This document shows, in pieces, positions 12,076-23,431 of a stretch of 64,000 nucleotides of DNA (the first letter of the stretch is position 1; each line of letters starts with the position of its first letter). A program made the translations under genes and the position numbers. Source of the stretch: Saccharum officinarum. Its lineage: Eukaryota > Streptophyta > Magnoliopsida > Poales > Poaceae. The notes beneath the pieces were generated by a model. That model made no database searches. It had not been told where the DNA came from and worked only from the letters and a program-made list of their open reading frames with translations. The DNA lies in contig CM036223.1 of NCBI GenBank assembly GCA_020631735.1, positions 11,074,191 through 11,138,190 of the forward strand, in the 5' to 3' direction.

Positions 12076-12657
12076 TTATTCATTGAAGTCTCCATCATTC
12101 TCAACTTCTAAGGGTGATTCGGCATAAATGTCCAAAATTTCCCTTGTATTGCCTCTCGAGTAGGTCTCATATAAGGACTCGCTTACACATTCAATGGAAA
12201 TAGCACATAGGTTCTTAATGCTCTTTTGCCATTGATGTTGCTCTTCTCGATCCTCCTTATGGTCTTGATGAATCCTATGCTCTAGGTGTCTTGGTGGATT
12301 TCTAGGATCATCATAGGAGGAGTCATAGGGATCAAGGATGGGTTTAAATTTCATATTTGGTGTGGGCATAGAAAGGGAGAAGATAGGAGTGGATTCTAGA
12401 TGGCTTTGCTCTCCTTCTATGACATCACTTGACATGCTATTCTTGAGTCTTTCTAAATGTCCTTCAAAGAGATTGGATTTGAAAAGCTTCCAAAGAGATC
12501 CCTTCTTGAAAAGATTCAAACTATATGTACTAAAAGGTCTCTTATGAAGCGGAAAGTTTATGATCCTCCCAAAATCATTGGAAAGGATTTCCAAGGGTAG
12601 AATTATTTCTTCCCTCAAATGATTTTGGAGTACAACTGGTTTGGGATGGATAGCCAA
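12076..12657 (-). CDS. 193-residue ORF of the non-autonomous element, unknown function
   Basis: The longest open frame inside the element, in the element's own sense (minus) and downstream of its primer site. The product is hydrophilic with charged C-terminal stretches (HQDHKEDREEQHQWQKS, acidic EVENDGDFNE), has no membrane segment and shows no zinc knuckle or enzymatic motif I can recognise. It may be the C-terminal part of a gag-like or element-specific protein. It ends about 600 bp downstream of the shorter frame at 12930-13163 and the two could once have been one reading frame. It may be non-functional. Confidence 0.4.
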   Translation of the reverse strand: MAIHPKPVVLQNHLREEIILPLEILSNDFGRIINFPLHKRPFSTYSLNLFKKGSLWKLFKSNLFEGHLERLKNSMSSDVIEGEQSHLESTPIFSLSMPTPNMKFKPILDPYDSSYDDPRNPPRHLEHRIHQDHKEDREEQHQWQKSIKNLCAISIECVSESLYETYSRGNTREILDIYAESPLEVENDGDFNE

Positions 12658-12929
12658 ATCGTAGGTTTGGAAAGTTTGTAATATGGCTATGAAAACTTCC
12701 TCTTCTAGTTTAGGGGATGGTTCCTTCTTTACCTTTAGGAGTTTATCATGAAAGCTAGTGTAAGAAGTGTGTCTACTAATAAGGACAAACCTTGCTCCAC
12801 TAACAGATAAAGAAAGGAAAACTCCTCCAAAGGCGATATTATTAAGACCCGTATAAAAATATGGAAGAAGAATATGGTCTTATAAGGCTAGGTCTAAACC
12901 TAAATTTATAAGATGCTTGAAAGATTCCC

Positions 12930-13163
12930 TTAGTGTAGCCAAAAGTTCATTATCTCCTTGATCAGAACATAGGACCTTTGGTTCATTACCTTCTTGATTA
13001 GAAGATAGGACCTTGACTGTAGGAAAGGGTTGGTTTGACCTATTGCAACCAAACATAAGTGTAGCTCATAGCTAGATGTGAAAATCATGGGTTCTGGTGG
13101 CTCTAAGCTTTGGTTTATGGGTGCAAGATATTGATAGATATGCGTGGAATTTGGGTTATCCAT
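12930..13163 (-). pseudogene. N-terminal ORF remnant (MDNPNSTHIYQYLAP...)
   Basis: The first ATG in element sense after the primer site, about 100 bp into the internal region, where ORF1/gag starts in related grass elements. The 77-residue frame contains a small internal duplication (RSYLLIKKVMN / RSYVLIKEIMN) and then stops. Function unknown; it is probably the decayed start of the element's only protein. Confidence 0.45.
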
Positions 13164-13258
13164 GAGGATAGAAAAGCAAAGGCAAAAGGAAAAGTGAAAA
13201 AGATAAAGTATAATACAAGGTTAAGCAAGACTTGAGGTTAACTCAGCTGATGTCTTTC

Positions 13259-13276
13259 TCCCCGACAACGGCGCCA
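13259..13276 (-). other. Primer binding site, tRNA-Asp type
   Basis: The plus strand reads TCCCCGACAACGGCGCCA, one base different from the 3' end expected for plant tRNA-Asp. It lies 8 bases inside the LTR at 13285. It is diagnostic of a minus-strand LTR retrotransposon of a tRNA-Asp-primed lineage. Confidence 0.85.
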
Positions 13277-13284
13277 GAAATGCT

Positions 13285-14551
13285 TGTTGATATTAGATAC
13301 GCACACGAAGGAATTCAAGAAAAATAATCCGCAAGCGCACGAATATCGGTGAGCACTTCACCCGGGAGATAAGTCCAGAGTATCATATTTATTTTATCCG
13401 CAAGGAGAAAGCGTGCGATGACTAACTTAGTCTTTACTATTACCTCTGGGCCGCACTACAAGGTGGTGAAGATATAAGCGATTAGAGAGAACTACGACGA
13501 CAGTCTGGTTCCAACCTATGGCAAGCTATGATACTATTGGTCTTAGAGGAAATACCGATGGAAAAGAGACACCATAGAGGATGCTTAACCAGGGTACTTA
13601 ATCCTACCAAACCTTCTGATGGGAGGAGACTCCAAAGATAACAATGGGATTATCACGTCCCACGCTACTACTCACTAATCTGGCCAGATAGGGGATAAAT
13701 ACGAGTATTCCTAGCCCAAGCACCACGCTTACGCTACGAATGATTACTCTATTCCCTACGCGAAGCAAATAAAGTAAACTCGTAAACCAAAGAACAATAA
13801 TAACAACGTACTTACTTAGTATTAGAAGTTGAATTGCCGAAGAATCCTAGAACTAAGCCTCGGGTTAGAAAACTTGATCCCACAGGTACAAGCTAGAGAG
13901 GCGACACTGACATGCCAGGCTTCCTCCAACTCATCCCTCCACTCTAACTCTCTTAATCTAGAAGAAGAACTCTAATCTCACATGGAGACTACAAAGCTAA
14001 ACTCTCTTGTATGTGCCCTAGAGATAGATCCATTCAAGGGACCCCTCTCAGCTGATCCCAACTGGAAATAATGAATTAGGGTTTCATGGGATGCCTCCTC
14101 CCAGAGTCAGGGGCCTTGCTTATATAGCCCTCTAGGAAGCACCACAGCCCTCGGATCAAACCGACCTTGATCTATGATTATTATTGATCCTCAAAGACGG
14201 TGGAGGCATGATCTAGGAGGTGGAAGGTGATTGACTCTCTGGCTGGGGCGGGCACCCAAGGAGGTGGGGCGAGCACCCCACTTCTGGGCCCGTTTCGCAT
14301 CCCGTTTGTTTCTAGAGTCTTCTCGTACCTTCTAGATTACAGAAAAGTTGTGCGTAGCCCTTTTGTCTCTATGTAAACCTGACATGTGGGCCATCCTTGG
14401 TTCTTTTCAGCTGACCCCCCTGCAGAAACAGACATTCACCAAAACTCATGGAATTCTGTTAGTGTAACCCCTATATCTAGATAATATTTATATTTAGATC
14501 ATTTCTCATGCTATATTAACGGTTAAAAATGATACTTATCTACCGTCAACA
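13285..14551 (-). repeat. 5' LTR of the tRNA-Asp-primed element
   Basis: Direct repeat partner of 6086-7335. Termini are TGTTGA and TCAACA, perfect 6-bp inverted ends. Confidence 0.9.
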
Positions 14552-15192
14552 CAGGCTCGGGTAAAATGGACGCCCAAGATGCATCCGGACTCTATTTTGA
14601 GCCATCCACCCATCCACGGAAAACTAACAAAAAGATCTACATCATCGCAAAAGATGGGCCTGAGGGGGTCCAGCCAGGGTGCAGGCGCGCCCCTTGTGTG
14701 GCCGCTCCTCCACAGATGCCAAACGGGCCTAGTCTTCGTGTGCCGATAGCTGCCACGTCACCCATGTTGGTTGCGGGGTGCACTGCACAATTCAGTGTAT
14801 CTGGACGCTAGAATAAGGTCGGTTTGGGGGAGTAAAGGAGGAATATTCCATGGCACATCCTCCTTCCCACCTCCTATAAATAGAGCCTCACTCTCCCCTC
14901 TCATACACACCACTCCAAGGGACAAGAGCACCTAGCAAGAGCTAGAGCCTCACCTCTAAGGGCTATGTCCTTCTAGCTACTAGAGAAAGAAAGTGAGATG
15001 TGAGGGAGAGAGCGGGAAAGAGCTGAACTTGTCGGTGTCTCCCTGAGCTTGTGCCCGAGAGCTGGCCTTGTTAGTGTTTCCCCGAGCTTGTACCTCTACA
15101 AGCAAGTGCTTGGCTCCTTAGCGGGATCTTGGCTAAGTAAGTGTTCATGTTTCTTATAGTCGTTTATGTCTTTCGTTTAGTTGGGCTTTACC

Positions 15193-15702
15193 CACTGTTC
15201 GCCTAAACGGCCATTTAGTCCGTTTAAACACCGTTTAAATGGTAAACAGAAGTCAGCCGTGTTGTTTAGGCCTTAAATGGTGAATTAAACGGTTGGGCCA
15301 TTTAAACCCGTTTAAACTGTTCAATTCCGTCTAAATGGTCTAAACAAAATCAAATTAAACGTGATTAAATGAGCTAAATAACCATTTAATCCATAATTAA
15401 ATGAATTAAAGGACTACGTCTATCACAATCAACATGAAACTAATTAACATGGTAATTATATGAAGTGTTGTGGGATTTATATTTCTTCCAACAAGATTAT
15501 TTGGTAGAATATTTGATTTTTACATGTGTAAATATGTATGGGTTTTAGCAAATTTATTTTTACCTACATAAATATGTATATTTTATTGTTATAGTACAAA
15601 ACCATTTAGTCCGTTTAACTCTGTTTAAACATCGTTTAAACGGTCTAAACGCTAAATGATGGGTGACCGACTGTTTACCGTTTAGCGTTTAGGAAAACAT
15701 TG
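15193..15702. mobile_element. hAT MITE, 510 bp
   Basis: The ends are CACTGTTCGCCTAAACG and, reverse complemented, CAATGTTTTCCTAAACG. It is flanked by GCTTTACC (15185-15192) and GCTTTACA (15703-15710), an 8-bp target duplication with one mismatch, as expected for hAT. The interior repeats CCGTTTAAACGG-like palindromes near both ends and has no coding capacity. It sits inside the solo LTR. Confidence 0.85.
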
Positions 15703-17377
15703 GCTTTACATATACTTGTTTGTGGGTTTGTTGTCCGTTCTCGTGGTGGATGCTCTAGCGAGAGGGTCCCTGATAGAGACGGATCACCCTTCGAGCCACT
15801 AGAGTAGTCGGTAGCGTAGACGTGATGTCTAGGCTAGAGGCTACCTTCATTTGCCTCACACTCTCTGGTTGAGGGGTAAGCGGTAGGTGGTGACAGCCCT
15901 GTTCGTCCCTAGAACTCCCCCATGTTCGGGTGTGGCATAGAGCAAGCTATATGCTATAGGCTGGCATCGCTTGGCAGACCAGATGATCACTAGTGCCTGA
16001 AGTAAACAAATAGAAGTAGAGTATTGCTATCCTTAAGACCTAAGAGCTATAGGGATCCATCTCTACCCCACTTTCTATCTCTATCTTTGGACGAACTAGC
16101 TAGAAGAGAGTACCTCCGTTCCCTGTGAAAAATACGATACCCTGAATACTTCCGGGTGAAGGCTACAACGGTAATTTCATACGCTTGTGGATTCTTCTGC
16201 ATTCGTTAACAAATACCAACAGATGTCTCGTACGCTATACCTTCGCATAGTGCAAGCTGTAGAGCAACATGATAGTTACTTTGAGCAGAAAAGAGATAGA
16301 GTTGAACAGCTTGGGTTATCATCTTTGCAAAAGATTACTGCAGCTTTTTTATGCTTAGTTATGGAGTACTAGCTGATTTCATGGATCAATACATTCGTAT
16401 TGGTGAAAGTACTATCATACAAAGCCTTAGAAGATTTGTCACAGCTATTGTTGAAGTGTTTGGAGAGGAGTATCTGAGATCCCCTAATGAGAATGACACA
16501 AGTAGATTACTTGCAATCGGGCAGCGAAGGGGCTTTCCTGGAATGCTTAGGAGTTTGGATTGCATGCATTGGAGGTGGAAGAATTGTCCTAACCCATGGC
16601 ACGAGCAATATACTGGGCATGAGCATGAGCCTACAATAATACTCGAAGCTGTTGCATCACATGATCTTTGAATTTGGCATGCTTTTTTTGGTTTACCAGG
16701 GTCACAGAACGATATCAATGTTCTTCATCATTTCCATCTATTTACAAGGCTAGCCGAAGGAGATGCCCCAGAAGTTAATTTGGTAATAATTATACGATGG
16801 GGTACTACCTTGTAGATGACATCTACCCTCAATGGGCGACATTTGTGAAGACCATAACAAATCCCTAAGGGAACAAGAAGAAATACTTTGCCAAGGCACA
16901 AGAAGCAGTTAGAAAGGATGTGGAAAAAGCTTTTGAGGTTCTTCAAGCTCAATTTGCCATTGTTTGCAGATCAGCTCGTATGTGGGATAAAGTGACACTT
17001 AGACAAATAATGATAACTTGTGTCATCATGCACAACATGATCGTTGAAGATGAGCGAAGTAAAGATGAAGACGAAGACGTCCATTACGAGGGTGTTGGCT
17101 AGCTTGTGAACCTTCGTATCCATGTAGTCTTCTACCATCTATTTTTTCAATCATGTATCAGTCATGTACCCTTTCAATCATGTATCAATCATGTACCAGT
17201 AGAGTACTTTCTATTTCATCAATCATCTGCGCACACAATTTAATAAGAGTTCCATAATCGGGGCACAAATTGTTCTTACAGAGTTCCATAGATAACAAAC
17301 ATACTGGTAAATAATTTAAATAAATATAGTCCATAATTCACACACAAAAGACAAATAAACACGATGCTTCTAGACTT

Positions 17378-20300
17378 CTAGTTGCCACCACCACAACGTC
17401 GATCAATGATCTCATTCTGCAATGTATTATAAAATACCTTTTGTCGCTCACTTATACCATTAAGGTCCATCTTCATAATTTTCTCATCATCTTCTCTTTG
17501 TTTCAACTCTATTTCTCGTTGCATTAAATCTAGCTTCCTATTCTCTACTTGTTGCTTGATTTCAAGCCTTCTAGTCTCTACCGCAAGCCTCTCATCATTA
17601 CGTTCTTTTTTCTTAATCTCCCTCATCTCTTCGGCCTTTTCTCTTTGCCCACAATTTTTCCATTGCCTCCATGTAAAGGCCTTCTCCTTAAGAGCTAGGA
17701 TTTTTACCTCTGCGTGCTTTCTCCTTCTTCTTACTATCTGGCCTTCCTTTCCTTAGTGATGTATGACTTAGTCCGTCCTCTTCATTAGCATACTTACTTT
17801 CATGAGTTTCAGGTGTACATGACCCTAGACTTGCAGCTGAAGAACTCTTGTGTTTTTTCTGAGAGCTTTGAGAGGTCTCACAACCTAGATCAACCCACTT
17901 TTGCTCATGCTGCAACCTATTCCAGCAGTGCATGAAAGTAAATGGTTTCCCCTCCGGATCTTTTTCCTGGTACATTTTCTTTACCCGTTCTATCTGCATA
18001 AGAAACATGTGTTGGCTACCATGCACAAAAGATATACATTTTCAATCAATTAACATAACTAAACAACTTACCTTATCTTGCTCTGGCAGCCCGTGTAACA
18101 CCCTAGGTGTTTGTCACTCATTAAGCAGTGGATTTGAGCTCAAACATGACAGATTAAGTGGAGATGACGATGTCAAGGTCAACCTATGGAGATGAGCCTG
18201 ACCTAAAGTTGGATGTTGCACCATTGCTTTACATATAGGCTCCTTTTCAAATTATAGGCTTGGGTAGTGTTATTACAATATATTCATGTGTCTCACCTTA
18301 GTATCTATCTATAGTGACCCCTGGAAAAGTTTCATGAAGTTCGAAATCAAAAAGTCACATGAAATGATAAGTTCCATTCCTATTGGAATTTGCACCATTA
18401 AGTGAATGGAATTATAGACCATCAACCAAACCTTGCAACTTTGCCCAAATGACTCTAGATGAATTCTACAATAAAAGTCATGAAGGGTTCATGTTGAGCA
18501 AGTGGCTAGAAAATGCTCAAATAGATCAAAAAGTGTAATTTAAGCTTTATCGTGACACTACTTTGACTTGGTTTGAACTGTGCCTTACAGTGCTTGCATG
18601 GAGTTGCACCTTAAATAAAAGTTGAAGTTTGAGTGGAGTAGAACAAACTTTGTTTTTGGACCAAGAGCCAGATCAACTTGAAACTAAGTCAAACCGAGGC
18701 TCAAACTTGGAATCTCCTGCTGTTTTTAGAGTCCAAAAATATTCTAAGTCTGAGTTAACTGAAATCTGAATTTTCAGTTTCGTGTACCCCACTTTAGGTC
18801 CTTCTATCTCTCTAACTAGGCCTAATTAGACTTTGAAGATTTAATAAAAGTTGGAGCTGGTATATAGATCTACAACTTTTATTAATAGAGTTTTTGCTAA
18901 CTCGTCGTAGTTTAGGAGTTACAGAGGCACGAAGTATGGGTTTCAGTAGTATGTTTGAGGTAGAATTAGAAATTTGAAATTTGATGAACAGTGTCGACGT
19001 GCACAGAGAGCAATGCCGCGTGGCCTGGCATTCGCCGCTGCTCGCCACCTCGCTCGCCCTCGCGGCTTGCATGACTGCCACCTCGCCTCGTTCACCTTGT
19101 CTTGGACAACCGAGCGCCCCTCCCATCTCTCTTGTCTCGCTCTCTCTTTGTCTGCTCCGCTCATTCACCGTGGACAGCCGCAGTCGAGCAGGAAGCTCCT
19201 GCCGCCGCTGCTCCCTCCTCCATCCTTCTCCCCTGTAGCTCGCCAACCTCTGCTGGTCCGCAAATCGGGCCGCTCCCATGGCACCGCTGGCCACCCTCGC
19301 GCCAGGCAGTGCGGCGCTACTGCAGCTGCCGAGCCGCCGCCGCCGCCAAGCTCGCCGTCGTCGCTCGTTCCTCCTCATTCGTGCCTCCTCTTCCACAACT
19401 GAGCGCAGCGCCATCGTCCTCTCATCGCGCCGCCCCGGATTTACCCTTCCTGGTGCCACCGGTCGCTGGCTAGCTCCGCCGACGGAGCCGCCATGAGCAG
19501 CGTTGCCGGTGCTCGTGGCCTGGTCTCTACGAGTCGCCTTCGGTCGTACAGCGGGCTCCCACGGGTGCGCGTGGGCCCCCCTTGGTGCCGCACGGCCCAC
19601 CCTCGCCACCGGCGCCACCCCTGACGGCCGGCCGAGCCGGCCCCGAACCTCCTCTGCTCTCCTCCAACTGAACTGGAGGAAGAAGAAGACCGGTGGGAGT
19701 ATGACATGTGGGTCCCGCCCGACTTCATTTGGTGCCTGAATTTACGGATTTTCTTTTATCTTGTAAAATCTATATCTCATATTTGGTAGCTCCAAAAATT
19801 GTGCAATTTGTTTTGTTGGAATCCTTGTGAAGTGCTCTGCATGTTAGGGTAATCAGTTGTGCCATGCATGCATGTGTTTGTGCTGTAGAAATTCATTAGT
19901 GAAAAGTGGTTTTGGAAAGGGATTAACTTGCTTTCATCAATATCTGGAGTTTTAGAAGTCCAAAATTAGTGATTCCAATTTTGTTGGTCTTCTAGTAATA
20001 TGCATTGTCTTAGAAAAATATAAAACTTATAGGTTGTTTCTGGGTTTCAGGATGTTTTACCTAGATCTTGTTAAATAGAAAATAAATGCTTGTTTTACTT
20101 GTTATTTTTATATCTTGAGTTGTGATGCTCCAAATGATGTGAAATTTTTATGGTAGGATTGTCATGCTATGTATGTACTGTGGTATAAATTTCATGGTCA
20201 TTGCTTATTGTATGCTCAAGTTATTGATTTAACTTGTTTATAGCTTGATAAATAGCTTATAAATAATATATAAATGATAAAATAGAAAATGTTGTTCCAT

Positions 20301-23300
20301 TACCTTAGTATGATGTTTTTCTATCATATTGATTCATAATATGGCCTTGTGTTCACAGAAAATATTGAGTGTTAAGTTTAACTTGCTCTCACATGATTTA
20401 TTGCTATAGCCATTTGTCTTTTTCATAGAGGTTGTTATACATGTCCAAATGGTTTCAAATTTGGATAGTAGACTTTTGGGAGCATGTGTAGGCCTCTGTA
20501 ATTTTGGTAGAATTTATTATGCACTTTTGATATGTGTTCATAATTCCACCAAATTATCTAAATAAATTAAGAAAATGCATTAAAAGAATTTATTTAGGAA
20601 TGGACACTATGTTTTCTGGTGTTCATTAGTCATGTGTGACATGTTGGTAAAGTTGGTTTTGTCTAATTATATGTTTGCAACATAAGTTAATAATTATTTC
20701 TTGCAAATGAGGTTTCTGAACAGATCTGGGAACTTAGCAAAGTTCTTCATGATAATGTGCTTTGTTGTGAAACTTATTTATACAAAAGTTGTAGATAATT
20801 TATGTATCTAGCTTCTGTTAAAATTTGGTGGCAGTTGGCCATGTGGTTTAGGAGTTATAGCTGTTTAAAGTTAGGTTACAGAATTGCTTGCTCTCTGTCT
20901 TGTTAGACCAATTTCTGCATTTGTGTAAATTCGACATGTTAAACTTTGGAATCATGCTGTGATGATATTAAATGAAATGTAGAGAATTTCATAAGATTTC
21001 TGTAATATCTTATTTCATATCATTTGGATTTGTATATCTCCAGATATGATTGATTTATGAAGCTACTGTTTGCTAGTCCAGAAATTGGCATATTCCAATT
21101 ATCGTTGTTGCTTCATCTTGAGTTGCTTTGCATGTTGCTAAGTGTGATTCATGTCCTTGGTGATGAAGTTAGTACACCTGAAACTTGTGAAGATTATGCT
21201 TTACTTATTATGCATGGAATGGTTGGTGTGCTATAGTCAGTGAGTGGCTATAAGTGCTTGTATCTTGTTTAAATATTGTGCTTGTCTTATGTGATGCATT
21301 ATTATTGCCATTCATCATGTTCATACACATGCATCGTCATATCTCATTTAGGTACGTTAGATGCACTACGTGGATGGCAAGATGTGGAGCTGAACCCGAA
21401 GATGGAGTTGGTGGATCCATCCCGAAGATAGAAGGACCGGACAAGTGGTAGATTGGATGATGCTCGCCAAGCGAACTCATCTGACATACTCTAACTTGAG
21501 TCGGATCCCAGGCAAGCCCCGGAGCATTATAAGCCTCCTATCTTCAAAGCAAATTAATTCTATATATGTTATAAGTATTGTTGCATTAAGTGATAGGAGT
21601 TGGTTGGAAACTCTTGCTGCATTATATCATTCCTTGTCCAGATAAATGAATCCTTAAATCCTACATAGACTAGGATCGAGTAGATGCTTAGCCCTGCTTT
21701 AAGCGGTAGAAGTCAGGTGATTTCCTGTCACCTGCGAGATATAGGGATATTCATATATGGCACGATTGGCTATATTTGCTATCGTGGAATGGAACCATGT
21801 GTTAATAAAATGAAATGAGACCGGGCGGGATGACGATAGTGAAGCAACAAGGCATGGAGGTCTTGGGTGTGGATCTATCCCCGTCTGAGTCGTTTAAGGA
21901 CCGATTCGTTGTACGTCCTTGAGTCATGTTGAACGCAGTCTAACACTTAGTTGGCCGGATAAGTCGTTCCGACCGCGAATCCGAGTAATACAGTTCAGGC
22001 CAGGAATCGAATGGTAGGTTGCTTCTTGGAGGAGAGAAAGGATGTGCTTGGGGACATTGGCGTGAGACCAAGGGGGGGTTAGAGTCCCTATCACCTGGCA
22101 GAGTGTCGCCCTTGGGGTCGTGACATCATTCGGACCCGCGGCTCCTGAACTGTACCAAAGGTGACCTGAGCAGCCCTCGCCAGGCGTGACTCGGTGAGTG
22201 TTAGAAATACCCCTCCAGCTGGATAGGAATTCGATTCGAATCGCCGTCGCTCCCGGTTAGTGAGCACTTGACTTGAGCAGCGGCAACGTAGATTCCATTA
22301 AATTGAACGGATGGTTAATTGGATCACGATGGAAAGGTTGCCTCAATTTATACCTGCTATGGTTAATATTGTTTGCTCCTAATAAAGTGAGTGCTCTAGT
22401 ACAGGTTCTAATATAGATGATAGGTTAATAATAATTAACTTGATGCTTAAGCATTAATGATTGATCATCTATATTAAGCTTTTATGCAAAATGTTGTCAA
22501 GCCAGCCCACTGATGCCTTGCATGATCCTTGGTGTCACCTTATTTCTGGTTTCTGACGGGTAAGTCTAGCTGAGTACCTTCTTGTACTCAGGGTTTTATC
22601 CCCACTTGTTGCAGGTTGTGATGTATCATGGCGGCTGCAAGAGTTGGTTGGCTCCTGCCGTAGAGACGGAGCGTGATCACGGGCATGATCCTTCTTATTT
22701 ACCTTATCTCTAATGCTTTTGTTGGAAGTCGACCGTGGTACTGGCATGTATTTGAAATAAGATCAATGTTAGTTTTAAATTACTTTGCTTCCGCTACTTT
22801 TCAATGTAAGTTTTAATAACTATGTTGAACTCCGATGTATATTAAATTACTTGTGAAATGATTGTAACATGTGACTTGTTATGTTGAATCACTACGATCT
22901 TGGCTTGTATGTTGTTGGTTTGAAATCCCTCGTGATTTCATTGGACTACCGGAGTTATATGGGCTCAAGTGTGAGAATTTGATCACTTCGGTGATTGTTT
23001 TTATACTTGTGCTCTTATAATTTGGACGGTTCTGTTACAGCCCGCTTTCTCTTCTATTCTGAACTTGAGTATACCATCCACAAAATCTATTAACACTTTT
23101 ATGGATGATACTCCAATGGTCAGAGAGAAAACTGATATTACGCTTTGACTCAAAAGTCTTGTGCTCATGATAGTAATCATAAATTCACTTCCAATAGGTA
23201 CTCTGAGTTTGATCAGTGCCTTGAACTAGATACAAGCTAATTTCTAGCCATGCTCTTACCAACATATTGTCTTCCTGGGGAATGAAATTTCTAGTCCTCT

Positions 23301-23431
23301 TCTTACTTGGTTTCAGGGGGAGTACATTGTTCAGCATGTGTTTCAACTTGAAAGTCATCAAAACATAGATCATTGGTGTCCCCATTGCCTGAGAGCAAAT
23401 TAACCCAACTCTCCATTTGTTCTTCCTCCAT
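17378..23431 (-). pseudogene. Harbinger companion protein (Myb/SANT-like ORF1), broken
   Basis: The N-terminal part at 23431-23045 has a start MEEEQMESWVNLL, then after a frameshift TRNFIPQEDNMLVRAWLEIS and GTDQTQSTYWK, the trihelix/SANT-like signature of Harbinger ORF1. A TGA follows at about 23182-23184. After the 4.95 kb solo LTR the frame resumes at 18088 with LPEQDK and a GTAAG donor. An acceptor near 17990 leads to IERVKKMYQEKDPEGKPFTF, HCWNRLQHEQKWVDL and a Lys-rich coiled-coil tail (MREIKKKERNDERLAVETRR...) ending at 17378. In active Harbinger elements the ORF1 protein helps the transposase bind DNA and enter the nucleus. The gene converges on the transposase, and both stem from one dead element. 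Confidence 0.85.
18094..23039. mobile_element. Solo LTR, 4.95 kb, with perfect TSD
   Basis: Starts TGTAACACCC and ends TCTGTTACA (7-bp perfect inverted ends TGTAACA/TGTTACA), flanked by GCCCG at 18089-18093 and again at 23040-23044. No second LTR, primer site or polymerase motif is inside, so it is a single very long LTR left by recombination. The TGTAACACCC start and great length recall chromovirus (Tekay/Del-type) LTRs of grasses; the family is inferred. A GC-rich block at about 18990-19720 gives long overlapping frames on both strands, which I treat as fortuitous. Confidence 0.85.

Larger units (their letters stand above)
6086..14551 (-). mobile_element. Non-autonomous LTR retrotransposon with tRNA-Asp-type primer site
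   Basis: Two direct repeats of about 1.26 kb (6086-7335 and 13285-14551), each beginning TGTTGATATTAGATACGC and ending CTACCGTCAACA (CAATA in the left copy), frame about 5.9 kb. Reading on the minus strand, the 5' LTR is at 13285-14551. It is followed after 8 bases by a primer binding site complementary to plant tRNA-Asp, and a purine tract AAGCTTGGGGGAG precedes the other LTR. The interior shows no protease, reverse transcriptase, RNase H or integrase motif, so it would depend on a partner element. No matching 5-bp target duplication is seen (GCAGC against CAGGC). The LTRs have diverged by many substitutions, so this is not a recent insertion. Confidence 0.9.
5902..16201. mobile_element. Probable solo LTR inside the transposase, itself interrupted twice
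   Basis: The flanks 5902-6085 and 14552-16201 read as one LTR-like unit of about 1.3 kb once the nested elements at 6086-14551 and 15193-15702 are removed. It begins TGCAGGAGGG and ends TTCTTCTGCA, inverted termini of LTR type. It contains a TATA box (CCTATAAATAGAGCC near 14873-14887) and, near its end, GATACCCTGAATACTTCCGG, a phrase familiar from the ends of large grass gypsy-type LTRs. Its ends abut Harbinger coding or intron sequence. The 5-bp duplication is not perfect (TTCAT against TTCGT, one base offset), so the exact limits are uncertain. Confidence 0.6.
5445..17102 (+). pseudogene. PIF/Harbinger DDE transposase, broken and split by a retroelement
   Basis: Exon 1 (5445-5688) encodes MSRLSGLDSSSSSDDGDD and, after an in-frame TAG at 5568, the family signature HRDRESGHWRLYNDYF, ending at a GT donor. 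Coding homology resumes at 16202 with FVNKYQQMSRTLYLRIVQ and continues through LSSLQKITAAF, the catalytic contexts LDCMHW (D at 16558-16560), GSQNDINVL (D at 16711-16713) and VEKAFEVLQ (E at 16922-16924), to the stop at 17100. Defects are a frameshift in a T run near 16350, TGA at 16669 replacing an expected Trp, and TAA near 16866. Between the exons lies the 10.3 kb nested insertion. The order and motifs match the plant transposon DDE_4 family; the gene cannot make an active enzyme. Confidence 0.88.

Noticed and set aside
6081..14556. A 5-bp target duplication for the Asp-primed element
   Set aside because: Flanks are GCAGC and CAGGC, which do not match without shifting, so I report no TSD.
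18812..19618. 268-codon minus frame and overlapping plus frames as genes
   Set aside because: They lie in a GC-rich part of a solo LTR, are open in several registers on both strands, are basic and repetitive in composition and have no domain.
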